Assembly: GCA_027627225.1 (NCBI GenBank)
Contig: CM051024.1
Coordinates: forward strand, 80,029,204 to 80,093,203
DNA length: 64,000 nt
From: Congeria kusceri
Taxonomy: Eukaryota; Mollusca; Bivalvia; Myida; Dreissenidae
Reading direction: 5' to 3'
A program made the position numbers and the translations under genes. The notes beneath the pieces are model-generated. The model had not been told where the DNA came from. It searched no databases and saw only the letters and a program-made list of their open reading frames with translations. This document shows positions 47,765-58,970 of the stretch, piece after piece. Each line of letters starts with the position of its first letter. Positions within the stretch are counted from its first letter, which is position 1.

Positions 47765-47822
47765 CGCATGCTTAGGTGCTTGCTTAGGCGCTTGCTTAGG
47801 TTCATGCTTAGGCTCTTGCTTG
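47765..47822 (+). repeat. Short tandem repeat (GCTTGCTTAGGC)
   Basis: Five variants of CTTGCTTAGGCG / CATGCTTAGG at about 12-base spacing. Confidence 0.7.
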
Positions 47823-47984
47823 GTAAATCCGAATACCGTTAAAATATGTTTTTTGTTGTGATTCATGATAGACTCAAACATTGTGCGTACAGAATCTGAG
47901 GGGTAAACTTGATCAATACCTTATCACTCAATGGTTTTAGCATAGAAACACCATCGTAGATATGGACAAAATTTATTCACCACT

Positions 47985-48540
47985 TTATATCCTTCGTAAA
48001 TTCTTGATTGAACTCGATCTTATGTTCTTTTCAAGCCACATTAACATGTGTGAAATGAAAACACGACTTGGTTTCCCAACAAGTGACGGCAGTTGACGTT
48101 TGGAGGCCGATCTCCTGCAAACTACTTCCGAAAGTAAGGAACGAACTTCTTCAAAACGTTCACGAGTTATCCGTAACTTCATTCGCTCAGAATCCAGTAG
48201 GACCCCGAGAAATACCATGAAGGATTAGGGTGTACAAGACTTCTTCACTTTCTCCTGTGAGCCAACGAGGCTCAACGTGTAAGAAACCGTACGGAACGTG
48301 GGTCACGCGCGCGTCGGAGCATCGGCGCTACCAAAGTCGTCTAAATAGTTCACACAGTGTACATTTTGCAGCGACACGATGTACCAAATCATGGACGTTT
48401 CATAGATTTTACCGCGCCATTTTACAGAAAGCAAATGAATGTCACCGGGATCGACGTATATCTGCCGGTATGCACGTGATAAATCCGTCTTAAACATCAA
48501 CGCTCCAACTCCGTGCTGATGAACTATATTCACTAAAGTA
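47985..48540 (-). pseudogene. DIRS/Ty3-like reverse transcriptase fragment
   Basis: Reading on minus: VGALMFKTDLSRAYRQIYVD and PGDIHLLSVKWRGKIY (48533 inward), then VNYLDDFGSADAPTRA (YLDD catalytic motif, about 48303-48350). After a frame break come VFLGVLLDSERMKLRITRER and SKRQLPSLVGKPSRVFISHM (47985-48218). The order matches reverse transcriptases of DIRS-type or Ty3-type elements, but the segment between WRGK and YLDD is deleted. No LTR, integrase or tyrosine recombinase was seen. Short plausible upstream remnants extend to about 48900. Confidence 0.7.
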
Positions 48541-49951
48541 TCAACAGTAGGAATCGTTTAATTTCCTCTTCTTAATATTAGTCTTGTAATATTCCGCTGT
48601 TAACAGAAGTTAACTCTGGCCAACTAAAATCGACCTTAACTCTCCGACTAGTTTCATCTTTGGGCTAGGTGTTCAATGGCGAAAAGTCTAGATCACAACA
48701 AAGCGGTTTCCTGTCAAATGAAACAATCATAGCACTGTGATTCTAGTCAGTGTTTATAAACGTATCCACGTCTAGTGGGTAATTTATAGCAACTTTATTA
48801 TTCACACAGGCAGAAGCTGTTGAAGTATCTTTGCAATACCCAACCACACTCAAGAAAATCACATTATCTTCATATTCGATGAGCACCGACCTTAAATAAG
48901 CAATAATCCATTTAGTGTGCAAAGGTACTCTCACACCTTTGAAATTCGAAACACCAGACTTATATACAGCATCATGAAGATGAAGAATGTCTGCACTTTC
49001 TTGAGATTCCGAACTAAACGTGACATCACGAACTCCAACGTCACACTAACTAAACGACTGATAAAGGCGCCAAAAGGATGATTATTTATGATTTAAATAA
49101 GAGGGAAAATGCAGCCTTCCGTAATATATGTTTTAAATCTTGCTCTAACACTTTGATTATTGACCGCAGGCCAGGTTTAGACAAAAGTTCACCACAATCT
49201 AGATTTTAACGTGACATATGATACTTGTTACAAGTAGCCAGGCGCTGGTACGGATTTTTGTTAGTGAAAATATCGTTTCCTATTGTGGAATGCTATTTTA
49301 ACGTATTTGACCTAAACCATTTTAAATCGCGACTGTGTTTATCAGAAAAATACCAAGAACAATGTATTTAATTTCATAAGATCATACAAAGATAAATTAA
49401 AGTCTCATTTGTTTATCTTGCAAAGTTTTTTTCTTAACATTTGCTTTATCGTCCATTGAAGTATTCACTTTGGAAAAATAAGTATTAAAGGAATTGTATG
49501 AAATTTCAAAGATTTATACAATGTACGTCCTGAAATACTTTGTAATCACTAATTTAGAAGCTAGTAGGACCCGAGACACACATATTCATATTATCGGTAT
49601 TTCCAATCCTTTAATTATCCTTTCTAGATTTTTAAAATGCAGAGACATATAATTACACTTTAATAACAGCTAACATCATTCAATCATGCATTATTATATT
49701 CACATCTAGATTCCCCCATTGGATATATCTACAATAAAAGTCCGCATTATTATGAGCCTATTAATCAAATCAATTATTACTAAACATGTAATACTTCAAA
49801 GGGGCCTGTTAATTTTCAAAACGTGTGTCACTTACTCCAAAAAGAAAGGTACATTTTATATAAAGAAACAAAATAAGTTCAAATAACACAACGGACACAG
49901 AAATATATTGGAAACACAGTGTCTTTGATGGATAACAACCAAATGAAATTC
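48541..49951. other. Upstream remnant of the retroelement and AT-rich sequence
   Basis: A minus frame, 48743-48934, ends in DVDTFINTD and may belong to the retroelement upstream of its reverse transcriptase. I cannot confirm it. The rest has no recognised feature. Confidence 0.35.
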
Positions 49952-50456
49952 TTAAAGGGACTATGTCGTCGAAAACGACCCCAAGGTGGCAATTTCTTTA
50001 AAAAATCTGAAATTTAGATATTAATGCTGGCATATAATAACGGTTTAAACAGGGTATATACAATGGGAAAAGAGTTTACGAATTCTTAGATAAAAATCAA
50101 CTTATAATATGTGTTTTGTTTGTTTGGCCCTTTTCCTGTTTCCATTTTGACGTCAGAATTAGGAGCATTTTATATATCCATAGTTTACACACACTTCTTT
50201 ACCAAGCATGATCGCGCAGTTGGTTAAAGCGGTGTCTATTGTCATTTCTTCGTATATCTCCAAAGTCGTGAGTTCGATACCCACTCGGGGTTTCAATTTT
50301 TTCAGACGATTTTGCTAATTTGTTTTTATCAAATATCTTATTGTAAATTATATTTTTTTATTTATTTAATGCGCATGTCTAAATATAGCGCATTACTATA
50401 ATATAAAATGAATTTATGAATATGAAGCAAATTTTTCGTTGACATAGTCACTTTAA
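49952..50456 (+). mobile_element. TTAA-flanked MITE copy C with tRNA-like core
   Basis: Starts TTAAAGGGACTATGTCGTCG and ends TTGACATAGTCACTTTAA. The core at 50209-50285 has GATCGCGCAGTTGGTTAAAG (box A-like) and AAAGTCGTGAGTTCGATACC (box B-like). Confidence 0.8.
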
Positions 50457-50724
50457 AACAATAAATCGTTTCGAACTATTCTCGTCGGTGTATCACTTAC
50501 ATAGCGTAAACATTACACACCATGTATAGTATGTATTTTGATACCGGAGGTTGTATGCTTGAGTCCCGGCAGAGGCAAGTCTTTTTACTTCATTAGTTTC
50601 TTTATATCAATTTTTCATTTTGGTCAGTCCAGATGATTTGATCTTTTTTCATTTAAGGCATAAATGATTTTTTTAAATACGAAAACATATGTGAATAAGG
50701 TATTTATATTGCATAATACTGCAA

Positions 50725-50897
50725 ATGGTATTGAATAAGTATCCCTTTCGCAATGTTTATGGCGACTGTCATAAATATGATCAGTCCATATGGAGCATAT
50801 TGCTCTACGGTGCATACGGCTATGAACTTTAAACGCATGCAAAGATATGAACGAAAATTTTGAAAATTACCTTGGCTTCAGATAAATTTATGCATAG
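50725..50897 (+). pseudogene. Remnant of the glycosyltransferase-like last exon
   Basis: ATGGTATTGAATAAGTATCC matches the start of the exon at 37793. After TTTCGC the sequence jumps to AATGTTTATGGCGACTGTCA, omitting about 310 bases including WMDSS, and continues through ATATGATCAGTCCATATGGA to CTTGGCTTCAGATAAATTTA. The acceptor AG has become AA, and a further deletion near 50825 breaks the frame. The two joined sides share GC at the junction. This is a dead paralogue of the host gene, same strand. Confidence 0.9.
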
Positions 50898-51239
50898 GTT
50901 GAATGCAATAAACCAGAAGCAAATTAATTGGTCTAAAATTGAAACTGCATACAACTATTTGAAGGATATTATATGTACCTGCCAGACACATTTATCAAGT
51001 ATGGTGAAAGAAACAAATCATACGTTAGATTTTTTTTAGTCTAATATACAGTATGTTAAAATTTCCTATTGTTCCCAAATTCTGTCTTAAAAGAGGGACA
51101 TTTTGCCTTGAAAGGTACCCAGTTTCTTAATATTTGTCTTCTTTTGTGGTTTGATGAGAATTTTGTCAGAACTCTCATATTTACCTGATAGGCCAGAATG
51201 TTTAATAATATGAATATTAAATAAAAAATGAACATCAGT

Positions 51240-51785
51240 TTAAAGGGACTATGTCATCGAAAAGGGACTCAAGGGGGGGGGGGGGGCAATTTCTTTAAAA
51301 AAATCTGAAATATAAGATAATAATACTGGCATATAATAACGGTTAAGAAGAGTATATATAACGGGAAAAGAGAGTGAGCTTAAAATCAATTAATAATATA
51401 GGTTTGTTTGTTCGACCAAAATCAATAAATAATATAGGTTTGTTTGTTTGACCCTTTTCATGTTTACATTTTGACGTCAGAACTATGAGTTTTGTGTATA
51501 AAAATACTTAAAACACAATTGTATCCATACAAAGCTGAATAGCGCAGTTGATTAAAGTGCTGTCTACTGTAATTTATTCACATGGCTTCTAAGTCGTGAG
51601 TTCGATACACGCTTGGGGTTTTATTTTTTTTAACCTTTCCTTATTTGTTTTTATCAACTGTTTCATCATGGATGATAGTTTTATTACTTATTCAATTCAC
51701 ATGCCTTAGTATAGCCAATTTCTATCATATATAATAATTTATAGTGCAAAAGGAAACCAATTTTTCGTTGACATAATCCGTTTAA
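51240..51785 (+). mobile_element. TTAA-flanked MITE copy D with tRNA-like core
   Basis: Starts TTAAAGGGACTATGTCATCG and ends TTGACATAATCCGTTTAA. It has a G-run at 51275-51285, an internal duplication of AATAATATAGGTTTGTTTGT, and tRNA-like boxes GAATAGCGCAGTTGATTAAA and TAAGTCGTGAGTTCGATACA at 51537-51610. Confidence 0.78.
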
Positions 51786-52547
51786 CTTGTAATTTTCTAA
51801 TTTGTGAATACATGTGATTACACAACAGTTCTTGAAAGCGGTAAACATTATGTTTATTTGCGTTTCATTTTGTATTTTGACAACAATTCGTTGAATAGTT
51901 TTCGACTTAATTATACCGGTCAGATTCGCATGCTTTCCAATGCAATTTTATGTGCATTGTTTTGCTTTGTATTTGTATAAAATATTGGAAACAATTTGTA
52001 ATGGATACAATAAACAATGTTTAGGTGTATAAAACTGTATGTTGTTGTAGTCAAATAGCCTAATTGCATTGTGTTCTTTGATCCTTCTATAACAATGTTG
52101 TTGTAAATACAGATTCGTCCTATTTGTGTGTTCCGAACACAATGATAATAACTTCTCAATTATGCTTAAAGAACCTAATCAGTACCAATGATTGAATTTA
52201 CGAAGTCGACATAAGCACATGATCTATAAAAAATATACACCATTCCAGCGGGATATAATGTTCACATAATCATAAGTCATTAAAGCTGTAGCCTGGCATG
52301 CGGAACATCATTGTTTTAAATGATCATTATTTAATTCGTCGGAATACCTGACTGGTTTCGTTTTGTAGTAACTGTCATCTAACCTGTAACTAAAATTAGT
52401 TTTGAAATCAGCTCACTGAACGAATATCACTTTTCATACGCACAAGATATAAACGAACATTATCGCTGACCGGACATTACGAACTGTTGTTTTTTTTAAA
52501 TAAATATCCAAAATAAACGCTTACCGATGGACAGAATTCTAGGGTTT
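51786..52547 (+). promoter_or_regulatory. Upstream region of the second exon-1 paralogue
   Basis: From about 52365 onward, GTCATCTAACCTGTAACTAA and GAACGAATATCACTTTTCAT parallel the region upstream of 22850 and 63143. Before that there is no similarity. A promoter role is inferred from position. Confidence 0.35.
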
Positions 52548-52569
52548 ATGGATTATATCTGGAAAAAGA
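52548..52569 (+). CDS. Paralogous exon 1 of a glycosyltransferase-like gene (copy C)
   Basis: ATGGATTATATCTGGAAAAA, then donor GTAAGT in the same phase as at 22850. Encodes MDYIWKK. No downstream family exon was recognised between here and 59000, so this may be an orphan exon. A small acceptor/donor pair at 53429-53454 would join in phase but shows no family similarity. Confidence 0.45.
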
Positions 52570-53569
52570 GTAAGTTTCATTGACTTTAATATATATCACA
52601 CTGGTTTCGGTAACTGTCTCTTCGCCATCTCTTAAACCAACATCTGCCATTGGATGATGAGGTGTCTACACAACACGCATAAATGCATTGTATGCCATTT
52701 CATTTCCTTAAGATTCTAACATTTATAACATTTGTAGATATTGTATGATAGTTATACGACGTTTGGACGTATAGTATGACAATAATAACATGTTTGTTCA
52801 GCTTAAATATGCTCCTATAAAAGATACATTTTACCATGTGAATATAAGGGATGCATTATTGTCTGAACATTGCAGTTTTTGACGCTTCGTCTGTGACCAT
52901 ATAGTGTAAGGTACAGTCACAAGATACATATAGAATTTGTAAATATTTATGAGAACATTCACATAAGTAACTATCGTGAAATTATTACAGTTTATAGTTA
53001 AAAGCGAACTATGTTTAATATTCTAAGTTCTATGATATTTGAGGGCAACCTTAAAATTCAGTAATTGTGGATTCTCATACTTAGGCAACGTAGCGTGTAA
53101 ACAGCATATCATCCAAATAATTATTATCTCGAAACAGTAACACCTTTTATTAAACATTGTGTTATAGCTTTGGACAAATTTTTGCTCAAAAATCGCGTAC
53201 TAGTAAACAATTGAGTGACCTAAATGTTAGTATCGAACGTTCTGTTTTCGAAGTATAGACCATATCTAAAAGTTTGTTTAAGTGCTTATATGCTGGGTAA
53301 GGTACTCCTTTTTTCCGGTTAAGAATCTTTTTAAGTATAGAACTAACATTTTTTTTAAACAGATTTAACCTTGATATTAAATTATTAATTGAAAAGATTT
53401 TATATAAATTACATAGAGTAATTTACAGGCCCCGAATCCTCAACAATACTAAGGTATGTGTTAACAGGATAAGCTTAATCTTACTAGTTTTATTGTTAAC
53501 TAGTTTGTTTGTTTGTTTATTTTATTAATTGTTTTCGCTGTTTTTAACAGCAGTTCAGTCATATCACGG

Positions 53570-53740
53570 CGGTCAGTTAACCTACTCACACTTTTCCTGG
53601 GCACGCTTAGCCAATCTAAGCGGTTTACCAGTAGTTATTGCACTTACCTATGCCAGTAACCGACAACTGCCTTACTTGAATCAGAGGTAGAGGAGAATGG
53701 CCGTAGAAATAATTTCAGGACCAATCCCCACACAAGAGTG
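53570..53740 (-). repeat. SINE-like dispersed repeat
   Basis: GGTCAGTTAACCTACTCACA, TTTTCCTGGGCACGCTTAGC, TGAATCAGAGGTAGAGGAGA and ATTTCAGGACCAATCCCCAC form the ordered blocks of a common bivalve dispersed repeat, apparently cut before its tRNA-like end. Orientation is uncertain. Confidence 0.45.
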
Positions 53741-54754
53741 CATTATTAATATTGTAATGACTTAATACATTTTGAATTGAATTTATATGTCATATAATCG
53801 CAACAAATAATACATAGTGTTGTTACATCAATTTTAAAATGACAATTTAATGGATAAGATAAAAGATTTAAGCCTGTTATCCTTAAGAATAGTCGAGAAA
53901 TCGGACCCAAAAGATTAATCTTTGAGGCTTAATGATAAAGCTATTACAACTGCCATCAAAGCGGTCCACGATATCGAATTTCTTTTGTAAGTTTAAAATG
54001 ACAACTGCCTTGATTTATGTACCTAGATTTAAAATATGTCATGAAATTGTTTGATAAATAAACTCTTCTGAATCATGATTGAAATTAAAAATGAAAACCC
54101 TATTTTGGACGTTTGTTGCTTATTCTTACGATCCGAATATTTCTCAGATTGAGATATTAAGTAGTTTAAAAGCTTACTTATGTGCCTGCCATGACATTTC
54201 AATCCCAAAGTCAGAGAGACACTCAACGCATGTCCCAATATGTAAGTGTTGTTACGAGTATCGTGAGTTCGACCCATTAATTTGACATTTCCCTGATGAA
54301 ACATACTCGAAAGTGTCTGAACAATCATCAAACACTTGACACACAACAAAAAAAAGACTGGAGTAAGAGAGATTACCGATCAAATGTTTATTAATACCCA
54401 AGAAATAAAAGAACGTTTATGTCATATAGAATCTACATATTTTCCAATGCATATACACTTGTTATTTTAAGGAGACATAATGACAGTCTGAAACTACATA
54501 TATTCTTAGACTTCTAGTTAGAATCATATGACTAAATTAAACATATCTTTATATTTCTTATACGTCTAATTCGCGGTCGGGCTAATAGATCAAAACGCAC
54601 CGACAAATACCTTAAATATTGTATATAAATGTCTACATCTTGAAATGATATAATTTTCAGTAAAGCTCGGCGGTGACCTACATCGGAGAAAAAGTCGACA
54701 GCAGTGTGAAGAATGCAGAATGCGTTTCAAGCAAGCCAGTATAAGCGCGGTACT
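53741..54754. other. No gene; a SINE trace
   Basis: At 54240-54330, GTTACGAGTATCGTGAGTTC and GACCC followed by GAAACATACTCGAAAGTGTC recalls the box B and core of the SINE at 38850, heavily decayed. The rest is unassigned. Confidence 0.4.
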
Positions 54755-55640
54755 ACTGTTCATCGAATAGGCCCTCATAACAATGTCTGTTATCATACCA
54801 CTATGCTGATATCGGCCTGATACAAAGGTGCCTGATATATTTTGTATATCAGGTCACTAGCGTTTATATCAGTCAATGCTTGGAGGTACGTCTAATTCTT
54901 CGGAATCAACTATAAAGTCAACAGTTTCAGTAAAAATATATCAGATTCAACAAAACAAACAATTTGATACCAAGAACATATATAGTTTATTATTTTTAAT
55001 CGTCATCAATCACAAAATTTTATTTTTTTAAATATTCACATAAACCCGCACATTGGTAGTGATATGACGTCATCTATGGAACAATAAATCATCTATACAC
55101 ATTTATTTCAATACATTCATAATAAATGCACTAAAAGTCACTACACAGCATCAGTTTATGTTGAACCAAAAACATTATTACCAAAAATTGAACACACTAT
55201 AGTCAAATACTGTAAATATTGACACGATCTTGGAAATGTCAAATTCAATACATAACTCCAAACTGGCGTCTCCAAACAATTCGGCGTTGTTTGTTCTCCG
55301 AGAAAATTGATCGTTGCAATCCATTTCAGTTCGCATTTCCAGTATTTTATGAATGAGCATGCGTGTAATCTATGTATTTGTAGTGAAAACAGTTCACTTA
55401 TCATTACGAAATGTTAATAATAAGGTATTATTCAGTCAACTTTTAGAAATCCATAACTACATGTACGTAAACGTGTAAAGGTCGGCTCAGCAAAATCAGC
55501 GCCGCCCTTAGTTTTTAAATATATAAAAATCAGCTGGTTTGGTGATATTTTACGAAAAATGTGGTATGATAAATAGTAAAACAGGTTACTATCTGGTCTT
55601 GTGTAATATATCAGGTTCTGCATGAATAAAATAACGGCTC
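54755..55640 (-). repeat. Dispersed repeat, inverted copy of 30336-31165, linked to FB5
   Basis: Its complement follows the intron-2 repeat nearly end to end, including TTGTTTGTTTTGTTGAATCT and CAGCATAGTGGTATGATAAC. Between the shared parts are insertions private to one copy. It abuts hairpin FB5. Confidence 0.75.
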
Positions 55641-55710
55641 GGCAAGCCTCGCCGTTATATTATTCTAAGCCTCACCTGATATATTACACAAGACCAGACA
55701 GTAACCTGTT
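55580..55710. repeat. Foldback hairpin FB5
   Basis: Arms ACAGGTTACTATCTGGTCTT and complement AAGACCAGACAGTAACCTGT, about 35 bases each, enclose a second hairpin, ATAACGGCTC to GCCGTTAT, at 55631-55658. Confidence 0.85.
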
Positions 55711-55825
55711 ATTCTCTATATATCAGTTTTGTAGTACGGAAGCCCATTAGTGCCCATTTATTTCACTTGTTGTGAGTTATGCCTTATGTCATCTATGCAA
55801 TGCATTATATATTATATACAGATAT

Positions 55826-56055
55826 CATAGGCAGGTGAGAGGTATAGTAAATATTGCACCCCGATAAAAGTGATGACAACCGAGGCCGATCATGCCTATG
55901 TTTATTTTTATTTTATTATACTGAACAAAAATACTGTAATTCAAAGAACAAAACTAGTCGTAAATAGTAAACTAAAGTTTATAATTGGAAAATCAAGCGC
56001 TCATCAATTTTGATTTGTCAAATACGTTTTTATAAGCGCCTACCGATGATAACTA
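55826..56055 (+). repeat. Foldback-associated repeat FB6, copy 2 of the 39222-39490 element
   Basis: ATAGGCAGGTGAGAGGTATA and GTAAATATTGCACCCCGA match FB3's left arm. The right arm has shrunk to CATGCCTATG. The flank TTTATTTTATTATACTGAAC through TAAGCGCCTACCGATGAT matches 39346-39490. Confidence 0.78.
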
Positions 56056-56139
56056 CTAAAAATATATTTCGGAAAACACGAGTTGCTATATTACCATGCC
56101 AACATGCGGGGTATATTTTGGCCCATGCATGGGGTATAT

Positions 56140-56235
56140 TTAAGCTGATACCCCGCCCGGTGTATAGTACTTTCCAACGACATGGCATATTAACATTATG
56201 CTGGAATTGGTATATATAATTTTACAATGGCAAAA
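56140..56235 (+). repeat. Dispersed repeat shared with 40590-40690
   Basis: Same block order as at 40590. It follows FB6 at a shorter distance than in the first copy, which suggests one family with FB4 inserted in the other copy. Confidence 0.6.
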
Positions 56236-56639
56236 CAAAGTGACGTTTAATAACAGGTAATACGTTTAAGTTCTGTGAAAGGCGATAGATCATAGTTGCA
56301 TGCAAAGACTTTTGCGACCTGGCGCTGCTTCTTTGGAAAGCAGCTAAACCGTCTACCACTACACACATGCTTCTATTAATTAAACAAGAGTGCCATTGTC
56401 ACAAAGATACGCCAGTCAAAGAAGCTTTTTTTGCGGTAAAGATTCACCGAATAAAGAGAAAGAAATCAAAAACTCATAAGGTAAAGTCATGGTATCTGTG
56501 CACCTAATTCGTCTCCAAAGCCTCTCTGTGTGGTGAGTTGAGGTATCAACACTATTGCATATATATACAAAAATTTGTAATAAAGACGAAAACATAAAAA
56601 AATCCACCAAAACCGGACAAAAATATGCAACGGACAATG

Positions 56640-57470
56640 TGAAGGATTCACTTGTTATATTTTACTTTTGACCTTGAATTGTGACCTTGACCTTGGACAT
56701 ACGAACCTGGTTCTTGCGCGTGACACTCCGACTCACCATGCTTTTCTTGTATGCCAAGTTATTTGAACAAGATAACTGTTGGCAACATGTCGAGCTGGTT
56801 GTCAAGATAGCAACTTGTATTGTAATTATTTTAAATTATTTTTTTACAAACAAATCTTCTCCTTTGACCTCTAAGTGTGACCTTGACCTTTGAGCTTGGG
56901 ACGACACAGATCTTGCGTGCAACACGTTTCTCCACACGGTGAACTTTTGTTACAATTTATTTTAAAATTCCCTGATGAATGATGAATGAACAGTCAAAAA
57001 AAGCTTTATTATTCCCATATGTGACATTGACCTCTAAGTGTGACCTTGACCTTTGAGCTAGGGACACATATTTGGCTTGAAACACGCATTCTCTACATGA
57101 TAAACATTTGTGGCGAGTTAATTTAGGAATCCCCAAATGAATGATGAATTATCAGTCCGAACAAGCTGTATTATGCCCATATTTGACCTTTGACCTCTAA
57201 GTGTGACCTTGACCTTTGAGCACGGATACAGGTCTTGTGTACAAAACGCCATCATCACATGCTGAACATTTGTGGCAAGATATTAAAATTGCCTGATGAA
57301 TAGTGAAGTTACAGTCTGGATAAGCTGTAAGATGCCGATATTTGAAATTTGACCTCTAAGTGTGACCTTGACCTTTGAGCTAGGAACACGGGTCTTGCGT
57401 GCCGTCTTTAGATGCTGAACATTTGTGGTAAGTTATTTTGCAATTGCCTGATGAATGAGGAGGTTACAGT
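56640..57470 (+). repeat. Tandem array type 1, TGACCTTGACCTTTGAGC units
   Basis: One leading unit of type 2 (56672) and four units of about 160 bases with GACCTCTAAGTGTGACCTTG, ACCTTTGAGCTAGGGACAC, CATTTGTGGCAAGTTATT and CCTGATGAATGATGAA. An opening AACAAGAGTGCCATTGTCAC lies at 56385. Confidence 0.8.
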
Positions 57471-57589
57471 ACGGACAAGATCGGAGGGACGCACGCACAT
57501 ACACCGAACGACCATTGTGACAACTAAGACTAGCTGACCGCAGGTTGGCTCGACAAAAACCATACATACTCGACAAAGATATGCTCCAG

Positions 57590-58970
57590 ACAAAGTGTTA
57601 TGTATTGATTGCTTAAATTTGAATTGTGTCCTTGAATTGTGACCTTGACCTTGGACATAGGGACCTGGTTCTTGCGCGCGACATTTTTCGACTCACCATG
57701 CTTGTCACTTCTGCCAAAATACTTGAAAAACAATCCATACTGGACAAAGATATGCTCCAGACAAAGTGACATCTATGGATTTCTTAAATTTGACATTTGA
57801 CCTTGAGTTATGACCTTGACCTTGCACATAAGGACCTAGTTATTGTGCGCGACACTCCGACTCACCATGCTTGTCACTTATGCCAATCTATTTGAAAATC
57901 CATCCATGCTGGACAAAGATATGCTCCGGACAAACTCTTAAGTATTGATTTCTTATAATTGACTTTTGACCTTGAGTTGTGATCGTGACTTTTGACATAG
58001 GACCTGGTTCTGGCATATGGCACTGCACCTCACCATGCTTGTCACTCCTGCCAAGTTATTTGAAAATTCATCCATGCTGGACAAAGACATGCTCCGGACA
58101 AAGTGTTATGTATTGATTTCATAAATTTGAACTTTGACCTTGAATTATGACTTTGACCTTTGACCTTTGACCTTGGGACCTGGTTCTTGCGCGCGACACA
58201 TCGACTCACTATGCTTGTCTCTGCTGCCAAGTTATTTGAAAATCCTACCGTGGTGGACAAAGATATGCTCTGGATGATGTGTTTAGGATTGATTTCTTTC
58301 ATTTGAACTTGACCAAGAATTTTGACCTTGACCTTGAACCTAGTGACCTGTTTTTTGTGCGCGACACTTCGCCTTACCATGACTGTCACTTCTGCCAAGT
58401 TATTTAAAAATCCATCCATGCTGGACAAAGATATGCTCCGGACAATGTGTTTAGGATTGATTTCTTAAATTTGACCTTTGACGTTGAATTGTAACCTTGA
58501 CCTTGGACCTAGGGACCTGCTTCTTGCGCGCGACACTCCGACTCACCATGCTTGTCACTTCTGCTAAGTCTTTTTAAAATTTATCTATGCTGGACAAAGA
58601 TATCCTACAAACAAATTTTATAGGATTGATTTTTTTAATTTTACCTTTGACCTTTAATTGTGACACTGATCTTAGGTACCAGTTTCTTGTGCGCGACATT
58701 CCGCCTCACCATGCTTGTCACTTCTGCCAAGTTATTTGAAAATCTATCAATGCTTGACAAAGTTATGCTCCGGACAACGTGTGAAGTATTGATTTCTAAA
58801 ACAATTAACTTTGACACTGAATTTTGACCTTCACCTTGGACCTAGGGACCTGGTTCTTGCGCGCGACACTCAGTCTCACCATGCTTGTCACTTTGCCCAG
58901 TTATTTGAAAATCCATTCATGCAGGACAAAGATATGCTCCGGAGAAAGTTTTTTCCCGCCCAAAAACCCA
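57590..58970 (+). repeat. Tandem array type 2, about 169-base units
   Basis: Eight units. TCACCATGCTTGTCAC recurs from 57693 to about 58876 with about 169-base spacing. Each unit has TTGACCTTGAATTGTGACCT, CTTGACCTTGGACCTAGGGA, TTCTTGCGCGCGACACTCCG and CTGGACAAAGATATGCTCCG. The TGACCT hexamers are complements of AGGTCA. Confidence 0.88.

Noticed and set aside
47985..48540. Endogenous virus
   Set aside because: Only a reverse transcriptase fragment of retrotransposon type. No envelope, LTR or other viral genes.
50207..50290. Functional tRNA gene
   Set aside because: Box A and B-like text is present but embedded in a MITE repeated elsewhere. I see no convincing acceptor stem or anticodon arm.
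53429..53454. Exon 2 of the copy-C paralogue
   Set aside because: Splice sites and phase fit, but the encoded residues do not resemble exon 2 and there is no membrane segment.
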